From Mycoplasmatota bacterium (GTDB lineage Bacteria > Bacillota_I > Bacilli_A > Acholeplasmatales > Acholeplasmataceae), in NCBI GenBank assembly GCA_018622495.1, contig CP076021.1, positions 1,302,501 through 1,366,500 on the forward strand: a stretch of DNA of 64,000 bases, written 5' to 3'. Shown in pieces: positions 7,877 through 17,890 of the stretch. The notes beneath the pieces are model-generated. The model had not been told where the DNA came from. It searched no databases and worked only from the letters and a program-made list of their open reading frames with translations. Position numbers and translations under genes: made by a program. Numbering within the stretch: position 1 is the stretch's first letter; every line of letters begins with the position of its first letter.

Positions 7877-7949
7877 CATATCACCTCTTATCTTCATTGT
7901 ATCATAATTATAATGAACGTGTTAAAATATGATTATAGGGGTGTTGCTT

Positions 7950-9410
7950 ATGAAATTATGGACAAATGGCTATATTCATACACTTGAAAATGAAGAAAAA
8001 GTATACAATCATATGATTACTCATCATGGAAAAGTATTAAGTTTTAATAAAGACTTATATGATCAATATGATGAAATCATCGATTTAAAGGGATCTCATG
8101 TTTATCCTGGTTTTGTTGATGCTCATCTTCATATTTTGGGTTATGGTGAAAAATTAAGCCAAATTGATCTATCAATCTATCAAAATAAAGATGATATGAT
8201 AGATTGTATTAAAACTCATATCAACCAGCATTCAACATATTATGGTATGTATGACGACTTACTAACTAAGCATGATCTAGATACTATTTCTCTTGATCAT
8301 CCAATCATTATTAAACATCAAGATTACCATAAATATACAGTTAATTCTTTTGTTCTTAAAACATGTCATATAAACTTAGATAAACAAACTTTGGACTTAA
8401 CGGAAATGATTGAAGTCAATAAAGTATTTCTATCTTATAGTAATTCACAATTAACATCTTTAATTAAACATGCTTATAAACAATTATATGCATTTGGCCT
8501 TACTGGTGGACATTCTGATGATCTTCATTATTTTAATGGGTACAAAGATACTTTAAAAGCTTTTAAAGATGCTATTGCTGATATGCCATTTAGAACGCAA
8601 CTTCTTGTGCATTATAAAGAATTGTCATCATATACTGATTTATTCTTAGATCAAAATGCTTTTTTACAATTAGGGCCAGTCAAAATATTTTTTGATGGAA
8701 CATTGACATCTAAAACTGCGTTACTAAATCATGATTATTTTGATGAAACGCATCATGGCAAACAAGAAATACCTACATCTGAATTTATACAACTTATTAA
8801 ACGTATTAGATCTTTATCATTACCAGTAGCAATACATGTCATAGGTGATCGTGGTTTAGATGATTTAATTAATATATTAAAAGCTTATCCACCAAAACAA
8901 GGACTTCATGAGAGACTTATTCATGCATCATTTATATCAAAACATGCAATGAAAGCATTAGAAACGATGCCTATTATCATTGATATTCAACCACAATTTA
9001 TTGAAAGTGATTTCCCAAAAGGTTTAGCATACTTTAGAAAAGCACCTGACTTTATTTATCCTTTTCAAACTTTATTAAATCATGGTATTACCATATGTGG
9101 TTCTAGTGATGCACCAGTAGAAATTCCTAATCCTTTACTCGGTATGTATGCTGCAATAACAAGAAATGGATTATCTAAATTCCCATCAAATGAACATGAA
9201 AAACTTTCTAGATTTGAAGCTTTAAAACTATATACACGCTATGCAAATATCCCTACATATCATCAAAACAATCGTGGATTAATCAAAGAAAACTACATTG
9301 CAGATTTTACGATATTTAAAGAGGACTTACTAACGATTCCAGTTGAAGATTTTCTTAAAATAAAAACCAAAATGACAGTGATTGATGAAAAAATAGTCTA
9401 TCAACAATAA
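7950..9410 (+). CDS. Amidohydrolase, YtcJ-like
   Basis: A metal-dependent hydrolase of about 486 residues from the amidohydrolase-3 (YtcJ) group. GFVDAHLHILGYGE carries the HxH metal ligands, followed by IHVIGDRG, RLIHASF and the catalytic Asp region GSSDAPVEIPNPLLGMYAA. The C-terminus ends with the family pattern NIPTYHQNNRGLIKENYIADFTIF (given here in part as RGLIKENYIADFTI). The substrate is not predictable, perhaps an amide or a cyclic imide. The start MKLWTNG at 7950 follows GGGGTG. The TAA stop at 9408-9410 directly abuts the left end of the IS1182 element, so the insertion took place at the gene end without damaging it. Confidence 0.85.
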   Translation: MKLWTNGYIHTLENEEKVYNHMITHHGKVLSFNKDLYDQYDEIIDLKGSHVYPGFVDAHLHILGYGEKLSQIDLSIYQNKDDMIDCIKTHINQHSTYYGMYDDLLTKHDLDTISLDHPIIIKHQDYHKYTVNSFVLKTCHINLDKQTLDLTEMIEVNKVFLSYSNSQLTSLIKHAYKQLYAFGLTGGHSDDLHYFNGYKDTLKAFKDAIADMPFRTQLLVHYKELSSYTDLFLDQNAFLQLGPVKIFFDGTLTSKTALLNHDYFDETHHGKQEIPTSEFIQLIKRIRSLSLPVAIHVIGDRGLDDLINILKAYPPKQGLHERLIHASFISKHAMKALETMPIIIDIQPQFIESDFPKGLAYFRKAPDFIYPFQTLLNHGITICGSSDAPVEIPNPLLGMYAAITRNGLSKFPSNEHEKLSRFEALKLYTRYANIPTYHQNNRGLIKENYIADFTIFKEDLLTIPVEDFLKIKTKMTVIDEKIVYQQ

Positions 9411-9443
9411 AAGGGACTGTAAAGAAATGAAGTTATAACCACT

Positions 9444-9472
9444 TCATGGACCTATCGGTCCTTTTTCTTTTA
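9444..9472 (+). terminator. Terminator hairpin at the left IS end
   Basis: GGACC-TATC-GGTCC is followed by TTTTTCTTTT. It is located inside the IS, 35 bases after the amidohydrolase stop, and probably now terminates that gene. Confidence 0.7.
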
Positions 9473-9558
9473 TCTAATGTGGATAAATATAAAAAAACAC
9501 CTGTTTTTAGGCATATTCAAAAAAGATTTCTATAAATCTTATGCTTTTTTGTGGATAT

Positions 9559-11055
9559 CTAATGTGTAATTCTATACCTTTTATTGTGATATTTTGATAG
9601 ATTATACCCTATGGCTACCAAAAATAACTCTAATCTTACATTTTGAGTATGTCGTCTTCTAAATCTTCTAAATCCAAATGCAGTTTTAAGTACACCAAAT
9701 GCACCTTCAACTTGTATCGATCTTTGCATGCGAAGTTCTATACCTAATGGTGATGATAGATTTTTAATAACTTCTTTTTGATAACCTATATTTTCTTCGT
9801 TTATCTCTTTACGTTTACCGCTTGGTAGAAGATAGACATCGTTGCCCCTATTATTTTTATAAAGGTATTTAAGTCTATCACCATTGGTACCCACATAATC
9901 ATCACCATTTTTTATAAGTTTATGCGTGAAATATGGATCATTGATACGTTTCTTGTCATGCGTATCTTTACTATACATCCCATATTTTTGATAAAGTTTC
10001 ATATCATTAAACTTCAAATACCGATAATTCATTAGCCCACCATATCCAGCATCTGCTACTGGATAGGTTGGATAATAACCATATCTATCTTTATATCCTT
10101 CTAAAAAGGGTATCAGTGTTTTATAATCACTGCGTTCACTAAATATATCAAGATGACATATATATTCATCGATACACCGATTTGAATGTTATAGCCTGGT
10201 TTTAATTGACTATTTCTCATATGATCTTCTTTCATATGCATAAATGTAGCGTCTACATCTGTTTTTGCATATGAGTTTCTATCATTACCCATAATCTTTA
10301 AGTCTTTGGTGTATTGTTTTAATTTCTCTATATACGTATCAATGTGTTCATGATCTCTTTGTAATGCTGTTTTTCGTCTTCCTTTACCATAAACAAATTT
10401 AATTGAATGTTTATGAATCTCTTTTTCTAAAAATCTCTTGATACGTTCTAAATATGATAGCTCATAGCTTTCATCAATTGGAAAGTAGATGCCTTCTAAT
10501 TGATAACGATCATTAAGTGTTTTAAGCGTTTTTGTTATTTTCTTATATAGTTTATCTCTAAACTTGAGGATTGATTTTTTCCATACAAATGTATATTTGT
10601 TCGCACTTGATTCTATTTTTGTTCCATCAATATATATGATATCAGTATTGATGTTTTCTTTGTCAACAAGATATTTTGAAAGTTCATAGAAGATGTCTTT
10701 GATACCTTCAACTAAATGTCTGTCGATGAAATCTTTAATCGCTTGATGACTTGGTTTAAGTTCATCTGTTAGCCACATGATTCTAATATCATGTCTTGCA
10801 GCTTTTTCCATCGCTCTTAAACTTTGAATTTTTCCATCGACAAAACAATATCAATTTTAACATGTTGACTTTATGATATCCGATTCTTCCTCTTGGATCT
10901 TTTTCGGTTTTTAAGTATTTCCCTACCTCCAATTTTGAAAATACTTCGTCAAATGTTCTCACTTCACTATCAAAAGGTATTAAAATGTCTAAAGATAGTG
11001 GTAATTTTAATTGTTTTGCGTTAAAATAATTATGTGTTAATTGAGTGCTTTTCAT
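9559..11055 (-). pseudogene. IS1182-family transposase, two frameshifts
   Basis: Three pieces on the minus strand together give a full transposase. Piece one (from 11055) has the N-terminal domain and ends at MLKLILF. Piece two continues as [20 protein letters not shown], then [19 protein letters not shown] (first catalytic Asp) to [12 protein letters not shown]. Piece three continues as [23 protein letters not shown] (second Asp) and VEGAFGVLKTAFGFRRFRRR (Glu). The breaks lie near 10836-10842 and 10168-10173. At both the sequence contains CGATG where CGGATG would restore the frame in a family-consistent way. As written the gene cannot make an active enzyme. Confidence 0.85.
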
Positions 11056-11067
11056 ACTTCAATTATA

Positions 11068-11102
11068 CCAAAAAACTGGGTCTCTAACGAGATCCAGTTT
11101 TT
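11068..11102. terminator. Hairpin upstream of the IS1182 transposase
   Basis: AAACTGG-GTCTC-TAAC-GAGAT-CCAGTTT with T-rich sequence on both sides lies between the right inverted repeat and the transposase start. It would stop read-through from pepC into the transposase, a usual self-protection of insertion sequences, and probably acts as the pepC terminator. Confidence 0.65.
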
Positions 11103-11149
11103 GTTTATGGGCTTTTATTTATTTACGGACCCTTATTTTATTACATATA

Positions 11150-12469
11150 TTATTTTGCTAAAGCTCCCATTGGATCCCATGGTTTTAATACAATAGGTTC
11201 TTGTTGCCAAGCTTTAGCTTGTGCATCTGATAAATATTTAGGATTAATTACTGCTTGATATACAAATCGATCAAACCAGGTATCTGATGCTAAGAAATAA
11301 CCTTTTTGTCCATTTGCATCTCCCCAACTATTTTCAATCTTCCATCTAACAGATTTATCTTGATCAAGATGAACACCAGTAATTACCATTGCATGACTCA
11401 TCGCACTTTGTGAATAATCAAGTTGTTCTGCTTTTGTCATATCAAAGTTCATGCCTAAAAGATCAAAATCATACGATTGATCATCCCAAACACCTGCTTT
11501 ACGATCGCCAAATCTTCCAACATCAGATCCAAACCATACAACTTCACCATCAAGTAATTGCTTAATAACTAATGCTTTTAAATCAGATAATTCTAAGTTT
11601 AAATACTTAATATCATAATCAATAACATTTCCCAAATAAGAAACTGTATAAGTTTTCATAAATGGTTTATCAGTTGTTGGTGAGTTAATGATACTTACAT
11701 AGTCTTTAAGTTCATCACCAATAGATGTTTCATAGAACTTTTGAGGATTAAGATCTTTAATCACATGATATTTATCATTTGATACATATTCAAAATCAAA
11801 AGTTTGAGGTGGCTTACCAAAACTTGTCACTAAAAATGTATAAAATTCATCTAAATATTTCGCTTTTATTGAAGGAATTTCATCTTGTTTACCTTCGCTA
11901 AATAGCTTTCTAACAGTCGCTGCATATTGTCTAAGTTTAATATTTATAAGACGATTCATAAATCTTGTTTTACTTGAAGCTACAGTTTCTTCCATGGCTT
12001 CTTTAGGTACAACACCGTATTTTAAAACTAATGCAACAAACATATCCCATTGTCCGCCGTCTTGAATACCTGTTTTAAGTAAATGTTGCATTGTACGATC
12101 ATCTTGATCAGCATCTAAGAAATCATCCATTGATTCCATAAAATAATTGATCTTTTCAAATTTATCCCAAAATGCTGTGTAGTTTTGAGAGAACTCAAAA
12201 GACTTAAGGTCATATTTTTTTGCTGCAATTTCTCTTAAAACATTTAAACCTGCAAATATCCAACATCTACCACTTTGTTTTTGATTAGATACTGGTAATG
12301 TCTTAATTTCATTTGAAAATTTAAATTGTGTATTGCTTGTTGATTCTTGAACGCTAAATGCTGTTTCTAAATCATTTTTAAATAACACACGTTGAAGTGC
12401 TTTTTGTACAGGTTTTTCTTCATAACTTTTTTCTAATTCTTCTAATTTTTTCTTTGTTATTGGTTTCAT
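11150..12469 (-). CDS. pepC: Aminopeptidase C (C1B, bleomycin-hydrolase family)
   Basis: This is a cytoplasmic cysteine aminopeptidase of 439 residues, typically a homohexamer that trims N-terminal residues from peptides. The catalytic Cys is in KQSGRCWIFAGLN. The His is in SHAMVITGVHLD and the Asn in KIENSWGDANG, all in the family order. The start is MKPITKKKLEEL at 12469, preceded by AGGAGG; a longer reading from 12544 would run into jetC. The gene begins only 10 bases after jetC ends and its Shine-Dalgarno touches the jetC stop, so it is very likely co-transcribed with jetABC. No link between PepC and Jet proteins is known to me; the position is the one normally held by jetD. Confidence 0.92.
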   Translation of the reverse strand: MKPITKKKLEELEKSYEEKPVQKALQRVLFKNDLETAFSVQESTSNTQFKFSNEIKTLPVSNQKQSGRCWIFAGLNVLREIAAKKYDLKSFEFSQNYTAFWDKFEKINYFMESMDDFLDADQDDRTMQHLLKTGIQDGGQWDMFVALVLKYGVVPKEAMEETVASSKTRFMNRLINIKLRQYAATVRKLFSEGKQDEIPSIKAKYLDEFYTFLVTSFGKPPQTFDFEYVSNDKYHVIKDLNPQKFYETSIGDELKDYVSIINSPTTDKPFMKTYTVSYLGNVIDYDIKYLNLELSDLKALVIKQLLDGEVVWFGSDVGRFGDRKAGVWDDQSYDFDLLGMNFDMTKAEQLDYSQSAMSHAMVITGVHLDQDKSVRWKIENSWGDANGQKGYFLASDTWFDRFVYQAVINPKYLSDAQAKAWQQEPIVLKPWDPMGALAK

Positions 12470-12479
12470 GTAAATCCTC

Positions 12480-15400
12480 CTAAACACCAAGTAATCTTTC
12501 ATCATTAAATGTTTCAACGATTGCATAATCATTGTCTTTGACAATCACTAGACTCGTATTCACATAATGAATAATATTAGAAACTCTTTGCGGTGGTACC
12601 GCAATAATTAATTGAATAGATAAACTATTGTAGAATTTCATCATCGCGTCAATTCTTGATTCATCCATATTATTAAACGCTTCATCAAATAAGACGATAC
12701 ATCCTGAATCAAGTCGTTTATTTCTTGATAATAATTGTTGGAATGATGCTGCAATCACAATATAGAACGGAACTTGTGTTTCCCCACCACTCTTTTCTCT
12801 TGATACTTTAGAAAATAATGATTTATTTCCATTGATATTTGTGACTTCGATATCGTAAGCCATATAATTTCTATAATCTAGAAATTTATATGTTAAAGTA
12901 TCATATTCAGGATTATTAGATGCGATTTTTTCAAATAATTCAGAAAGTATCGTTTCTTTTCTCTTTGATAACCCTTCAGTAAATAATGTATGATTTTCAA
13001 TGGCTTGATTACTCATAATAATGTCATAATACATTTTGTAATCAGGATCTTGACTTGCCATACATATTAATTGATATGAATCACTACCAAATGTTTTATC
13101 AGTTAATGCATAATTTAATTCTTCTATTTGTTGTTGTGCATTTTCTATACTTGCACGTAATTTACCAACAAATTCTTCTTTAAATCCAATTTCAGAACTT
13201 GTTCTTAAATCAATAGCTTCTTGTTCATATCTTACTAAATCATTATTTCTGATTTTATGTGCTTCTTGTTCATATAAATCAAGTCCCTCAATATTAGGTT
13301 CTCCACTAAAATGATAATTAAGATTATATTGTTTCATATGATTTGAAAGTGAATATTCCGCTTTATTAATTTGTGCATTAAGCGCTGTCGTTGATTCTGA
13401 TAAGTATCCAGATACTTTATCATGATCATGTTCAAAACGTTGCTTAAGCGCGTAAAATTGCGTGTGAGCAATAGATAACTTCTCTGGGTGTTTTTGACTT
13501 AGCTCTTTTTGAGCTGCCATAAACTCATCAAGTTTTAATTGCACATCTTCAATACGATCGATAATGCGTTGTCTCTCATCTCTTTCGGTTGCAATCTTAC
13601 CAACAAGAATTTCAGATTGAGCTCTTAAATCTCTACGATTTAATTTAGCTTTTTCAATTTGACTTTCTAATTGTGCTAAACTTTGATCTTTTCCTAAAGC
13701 ACTGATTTGATCTTCTATTTGACTGTATTCTCTTCTTGTTTGTTTAATAAGATCTAAATACTTAATATGTCCTTGATGTATTAATTGATTTGCTTTTGAT
13801 TGACTAAGTAGTCTAACAACTTTAGTTTGTTGATCAGTAAGATCATAGAGTTGACTAATTTGACTATCTAAATCTTCTAATACTTTATGAGCCATTTCTA
13901 ATTGAATTTGAGTAGCTTGTGAACCAATATATGGTGTTTCATAGTTACGTGGATTCATTTGTCTAGCTGTATAACTACTATAAACCATACCTGTTGGTGT
14001 GACTGATGTTCTATAATTTTTTAAATCTTTAACATTTTCAACACATGCAACATGATTTAATAACATATTTGCATATAATCTTGCATAACGATGTTCTGAT
14101 GATATTTTAGAAGATAACATACCTTCGGTTATATCATGATAACTATCTAATTTTTGTGTATTGACAAGCCCAACACCGTATATTTTTTGTTCAAATTTAA
14201 CACGATCATATATTTCTAATGCATCATTGAAAAATCTAGGATCAACAACAATGTTAAATCTTTGATTACCTAAGTAACCTTCTAATGCATTTCTCCATTT
14301 TTCATCTGTAACTTCAATAAGTTCACATAATGGTTGCACATTCACATCTTTTTGATAATAATTAGAAAGTTCACTATTTAATGTATTAATAAGTTTTTCT
14401 ACGTAGAATGGATAAGTTTTTACATGACGTTTCAATTGATTAATACGTTGTTTTGCGTCATTGATTTTACTTGAAAGTTCTTGTTTCTCTCTTTCAACTT
14501 TATCTCTTTCTGTATGATAAGCTTGCAAGAGTGAAGTCACATCATTGCTCATGATTTCTAAATGATTTAATAATTCACTTGCGTCTAACTGATCACTATA
14601 TGTTTGATAATATGTAACAAATGATTTTACTGATGTATTTGGTACATAAGATAATAATTCTTTCATCACATTAAATTCTTTTGAAAGTTCAATTTTTAAT
14701 TGTAATATAATTTCTTTTTGAGTGTCATATTCATGACCTTTTTTATTTAATGTTTCTTGATAAGACTGTAATGTTCTTGATAGATCACTGTCATTTTTAG
14801 CACGTTCTAAATTTAGAATTGCTTGGTCATTTTCATCAACTTGTGCATCTATTTGAGATTTTGCTTCTCTTAAATATTCTAATTGTTTACCAATACCTAC
14901 TAATTTAGATTCATTCGTTTTAATAAATGCTTCACGCTTTTCTATCCAGTTTAATTGATCAACTAATTGATTAATATGATTTTGTTCTTTATTTAAAATA
15001 ATATCTTCACCAATTTCGTTGATTTCATCAAGTTTCTCTAATTTTTCTTTATCATGTTGAATTTGTGCTTCAACTTTTTTAAGTTGTGAAACATTATTTT
15101 TAAGTGACTGAATATCAATGGGATCATCATCTAATAAAAAATCAAAAACAAATTGTTGTAAATCAATTGATTTAAACGCTAATGCTTTAGGTAGAATCTT
15201 CGCATATTTAGTTGCATCCATACCAAAAAATCTTGCAAGAGCTTCTTTATATTTACGCTGTGAATCAAATGGTGATAAATCCACTTCTAGTGTTTTCAAA
15301 TACGCTTTCATTGATTTATAATCTCTAGGATATTTTTTATCTAAAAATAAAGAGTCATGAATTGATACATTATCAAGTAAATAAAATCTTTCTTTTAAAT

Positions 15401-15755
15401 TACTTGTTTTAGGAAGATCTAAAATAACACCTATAGTTGAATATTTTTTGTTTTGTTCATCAAAAAATTCCATGGCTAAATGAGAAACAACATCGCCATT
15501 TCTCAAATATTCTTTATTTTCAGCACCAATGCGTCCTCTAATATAACCTTCTAGCGAACGTCTTGCATCATCAGTTGCAGCAATATTAAATTTTGCACCA
15601 CTACGGCCACCAACTAATAAATATTGGATCGCATCTAAAAGTGTTGATTTACCAGAACCATTTTCACCAGATACAAGTGCACTATCTCTAATGTCTATGG
15701 TTTGATTAGCAAATAAATGCCAATTAACTAACTTAATCTTCGTCAGTTTCTTCAT
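12480..15755 (-). CDS. jetC: JetC: MukB/MksB-like SMC ATPase
   Basis: This 1091-residue protein has SMC architecture: N-terminal Walker A GENGSGKST (about residues 32-40), long coiled coils, a central hinge around LCELIEVTDEKWRNALEGYL, a second coiled coil, signature SREKSGGETQVPFY and Walker B CIVLFDEAFNNMDE. The first 60 residues (WHLFANQTIDIRDS, LVGGRSGAKFNIA) are typical of the MukB-like subunit of Wadjet/MksB systems. It would form DNA-translocating loops with JetA and JetB. The start at 15755 (MKKLTKIKLVNWH) follows AAGGGG and overlaps jetB by 23 bases. The frame is intact over 3.3 kb although many neighbours are broken. SbcC was considered, but lacks this neighbourhood and hinge. Confidence 0.88.
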   Translation of the reverse strand: MKKLTKIKLVNWHLFANQTIDIRDSALVSGENGSGKSTLLDAIQYLLVGGRSGAKFNIAATDDARRSLEGYIRGRIGAENKEYLRNGDVVSHLAMEFFDEQNKKYSTIGVILDLPKTSNLKERFYLLDNVSIHDSLFLDKKYPRDYKSMKAYLKTLEVDLSPFDSQRKYKEALARFFGMDATKYAKILPKALAFKSIDLQQFVFDFLLDDDPIDIQSLKNNVSQLKKVEAQIQHDKEKLEKLDEINEIGEDIILNKEQNHINQLVDQLNWIEKREAFIKTNESKLVGIGKQLEYLREAKSQIDAQVDENDQAILNLERAKNDSDLSRTLQSYQETLNKKGHEYDTQKEIILQLKIELSKEFNVMKELLSYVPNTSVKSFVTYYQTYSDQLDASELLNHLEIMSNDVTSLLQAYHTERDKVEREKQELSSKINDAKQRINQLKRHVKTYPFYVEKLINTLNSELSNYYQKDVNVQPLCELIEVTDEKWRNALEGYLGNQRFNIVVDPRFFNDALEIYDRVKFEQKIYGVGLVNTQKLDSYHDITEGMLSSKISSEHRYARLYANMLLNHVACVENVKDLKNYRTSVTPTGMVYSSYTARQMNPRNYETPYIGSQATQIQLEMAHKVLEDLDSQISQLYDLTDQQTKVVRLLSQSKANQLIHQGHIKYLDLIKQTRREYSQIEDQISALGKDQSLAQLESQIEKAKLNRRDLRAQSEILVGKIATERDERQRIIDRIEDVQLKLDEFMAAQKELSQKHPEKLSIAHTQFYALKQRFEHDHDKVSGYLSESTTALNAQINKAEYSLSNHMKQYNLNYHFSGEPNIEGLDLYEQEAHKIRNNDLVRYEQEAIDLRTSSEIGFKEEFVGKLRASIENAQQQIEELNYALTDKTFGSDSYQLICMASQDPDYKMYYDIIMSNQAIENHTLFTEGLSKRKETILSELFEKIASNNPEYDTLTYKFLDYRNYMAYDIEVTNINGNKSLFSKVSREKSGGETQVPFYIVIAASFQQLLSRNKRLDSGCIVLFDEAFNNMDESRIDAMMKFYNSLSIQLIIAVPPQRVSNIIHYVNTSLVIVKDNDYAIVETFNDERLLGV

Positions 15756-16368
15756 CTGATGTAGCCCCTTCCGTATATCCTTCATATTTATCAACAACTT
15801 CTTTAATTGTATCGTAATTAGTTACAAATAAAATAGTTGGATAAATTTTAATTCTTGCATCATCATGTAATCCACGATCAATATAATCAATTAAATTATA
15901 ATTTCTTAAAAATGTTAATGCAGGTTTTAGTCTATCTTTTGTAATACGTTTATGATCTAAATATCCAATACGCGTTAATTCACTATGGATTTCATGTAAA
16001 TATATTTCAACATTCTCATCTAAAGTCACAAAATCTTTTTTATGTTGATAAAGGATTCTAATGACAAGTATAAGTATACTTTCAGTTTTTCTTAATCTCA
16101 TGTGATTAAATAACTGTTCATTTGCGATATAGATAACTTCATGTTCTCGATGAATATTTAAAACAAAATCAGATAACGCAAAATATGCTTCAAAAACTTC
16201 TTTAAACGCTAAAATAAATCGATAGTCGTTTGCATCTCCTGGTTTCTTTTTTGTGATGAAATTAACTTGCAATAATTTATTAAATATACGAGACACATTG
16301 CTTTTTTCACTTTCCTTTAAAGAAAGATATGTATCACTTAATTGCATCATAGCTTGTTTTTTATTCAT
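15733..16368 (-). CDS. jetB: JetB: MukE-like subunit (DUF4194 type)
   Basis: The 211-residue protein is predicted to have two winged-helix units: residues 1-80 (MNKKQAMMQLSDTYLSLKES onward) and 85-200 (LRKTESILILVIRILYQHKK, then ITKDRLKPALTFLRNYNLID). It ends in an acidic tail. Size, fold and position between jetA and jetC match JetB/MksE, which bridges the kleisin and DNA. It overlaps jetA by 8 bases (ATGAATAA) and jetC by 23. The assignment is mainly from context and overall pattern, as sequence conservation in this family is low. Confidence 0.8.
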   Translation of the reverse strand: MNKKQAMMQLSDTYLSLKESEKSNVSRIFNKLLQVNFITKKKPGDANDYRFILAFKEVFEAYFALSDFVLNIHREHEVIYIANEQLFNHMRLRKTESILILVIRILYQHKKDFVTLDENVEIYLHEIHSELTRIGYLDHKRITKDRLKPALTFLRNYNLIDYIDRGLHDDARIKIYPTILFVTNYDTIKEVVDKYEGYTEGATSDEETDED

Positions 16369-17743
16369 AAGATTTCCCCTTTATAATAAAGTTCTGGAAT
16401 GTAATAAAATTATTTTTACAACGGTCCCCTGTTGGTATAACATCATAATGCATACCTACTGATTTAGAATATAAGAAAATTAAAATCAATTTAACATAAT
16501 CTTCTTGTGTATCAATAGACACATCTTTAGCTTCTATCGATGGATGATCTCCTAATAAATTAGTTACATACTGATCAATTTCTTTTTTACCGAAAATATT
16601 ATTTTTTAATAATGCTTTAATTTTTTCTTTTCTATAATCATCACTAATAAAATTATCATCAAACGTAATTTCTTCTGCTTGTGTATCTATACGTTGTCTT
16701 CGTTGGCTGTATAGTGATTGTGTATCTAAATTCTTTGCTTGAACAATATGGAATAATTTTGTGTAGTCAAAATTTTTTTCATTTAATACGATTTGAAACA
16801 ATCGATTAAATATACCTTCAATATCATCAGATTGATTAGTTAAGAATAAGATTTTAGATGCAGCAGCAGTAACGTATTGCTCATTCTTTTTATCAATGGA
16901 TAATATTAAATACTCAAGTGCATTAAAACTATCTGATATATATCTAAGTTTATCTTCGATATAAATAAATGCTTCGTTATAATCTTCAATTCTTTTTTTA
17001 TACATCACAAGTTTAGCAAGTTCATCCATTAAATTTTCATCATGAATGATCTTAGATACTGATTCTAATATGCCACGTTTATATCTTGATAAACTATCAG
17101 TCGTTTTTAAATTGTAATAAGCTGAATCAAAAAAGTTTTGTTTATACTCTATGAGTAATTTATCTAAAAGAACATGAAGATCATCTTTTGTTCTCTTTGC
17201 AGTAATATCATAATAGAAACGATATATGTTAGCTTTTAGAGCTTTTAGTTTTCTAATAATATCATTTGTTTTAAGTGTTGCTTGTTCTAAAACACCAATA
17301 CCTTCTTCAATACTAAAAGATGACAATAATGAAAATACAGTATATATTTCACCAGTGTATTCATTTTGTGTATTATTTTGGATACGAATCAATGTATCAA
17401 TTAATTGGATAGAGTAGTCAAAAAGGTTAAGTGATGTACGATAATCACCTAACTCCTCTTCCCCCAACCATCCAGTTTTCTTTAAAATATTAATGACATA
17501 ATTGGCTTTTTGTCTTGATGTATGTGCAGGTTCTTCATCATCTTCTTCAACAAGTTCATCTGAACGATCATCAAAATAGTCAATTAGTTTTGCTACGATA
17601 TATTCTCTATCCCCTTGAAAAGCATCTTCAATACTATCTACTGCATGATAAATAACTAATATGCAATCAATATATATTTCTTTATTTGGGGAGGCAAGGA
17701 CACTAAAAAAATTATAGGGAATCTTTTCAAATAATTGTGCCAT
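16361..17743 (-). CDS. jetA: JetA: MukF-like kleisin subunit
   Basis: The 460-residue protein starts MAQLFEKIPYNFFSVLASPN, a beginning typical of the JetA family of type II Wadjet operons, and has an N-terminal winged helix followed by long helices. ANYVINILKKTGWLGEEELG is the conserved end of the winged-helix segment. The C-terminal part (FISDDYRKEKIKALLKNN and on) would be the second kleisin contact. Start 17743 follows AAGGAGG. It is the first gene of the operon, with an inverted repeat in its promoter region. By homology it links the two JetC heads and recruits JetB. Confidence 0.82.
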   Translation of the reverse strand: MAQLFEKIPYNFFSVLASPNKEIYIDCILVIYHAVDSIEDAFQGDREYIVAKLIDYFDDRSDELVEEDDEEPAHTSRQKANYVINILKKTGWLGEEELGDYRTSLNLFDYSIQLIDTLIRIQNNTQNEYTGEIYTVFSLLSSFSIEEGIGVLEQATLKTNDIIRKLKALKANIYRFYYDITAKRTKDDLHVLLDKLLIEYKQNFFDSAYYNLKTTDSLSRYKRGILESVSKIIHDENLMDELAKLVMYKKRIEDYNEAFIYIEDKLRYISDSFNALEYLILSIDKKNEQYVTAAASKILFLTNQSDDIEGIFNRLFQIVLNEKNFDYTKLFHIVQAKNLDTQSLYSQRRQRIDTQAEEITFDDNFISDDYRKEKIKALLKNNIFGKKEIDQYVTNLLGDHPSIEAKDVSIDTQEDYVKLILIFLYSKSVGMHYDVIPTGDRCKNNFITFQNFIIKGKSYE

Positions 17744-17773
17744 GGTCGCCCTCCTTATTTTATTTATAAAATA

Positions 17774-17794
17774 ACAATAATATAGTATTATTGT
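17774..17794. promoter_or_regulatory. Inverted repeat in the jet promoter region
   Basis: Perfect 9-bp arms ACAATAATA and TATTATTGT flank TAG, 31 bases before the jetA start. On the minus strand the repeat overlaps a -10-like TACAAT. It may be an operator; the binding protein is unknown and AT-rich DNA makes chance repeats more likely. Confidence 0.4.
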
Positions 17795-17861
17795 ATCATG
17801 TTTCACATATATTTACTATTGTTAAAGCGCTTTTTATAGGCAAAAACGGCTATATATATAA

Positions 17862-17890
17862 AAAAACGATAATTTTTATATTATCGTTAA
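17862..17890 (-). terminator. Terminator after the thioredoxin-fold gene
   Basis: The arms AACGATAA and TTATCGTT overlap the stop of the DsbA-like gene, with a T-run on the minus strand. Confidence 0.75.

Larger units (their letters stand above)
9411..11134. mobile_element. IS1182-family insertion sequence, degenerate
   Basis: The element is about 1724 bp. Its ends read AAGGGACTGTAAAGAAAT on the left and, inverted, AAGGGTCCGTAAATAAAT on the right: 15 of 18 positions match. It carries one transposase broken by two frameshifts. Hairpins sit inside both ends (9444-9470 and 11070-11100), shielding the transposase from outside transcription. No clear target-site duplication is seen (flanks AACAATAA and ATTTTATT). 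It separates the amidohydrolase gene from pepC. Confidence 0.85.

Noticed and set aside
9403-11142. Target-site duplication around IS1182
   Set aside because: Flanks AACAATAA and ATTTTATT are not direct repeats beyond AT-rich chance.
11150-12469. pepC as a highly divergent JetD
   Set aside because: It has the full bleomycin-hydrolase catalytic triad context (SGRCW, SHAM, ENSWG) and no toprim-like Asp/Glu motif.
12480-15755. JetC as SbcC or RecN
   Set aside because: The N-terminal sequence, the hinge and the two small upstream partner genes fit MukB/JetC; no SbcD nuclease is adjacent and no zinc hook CXXC is present.
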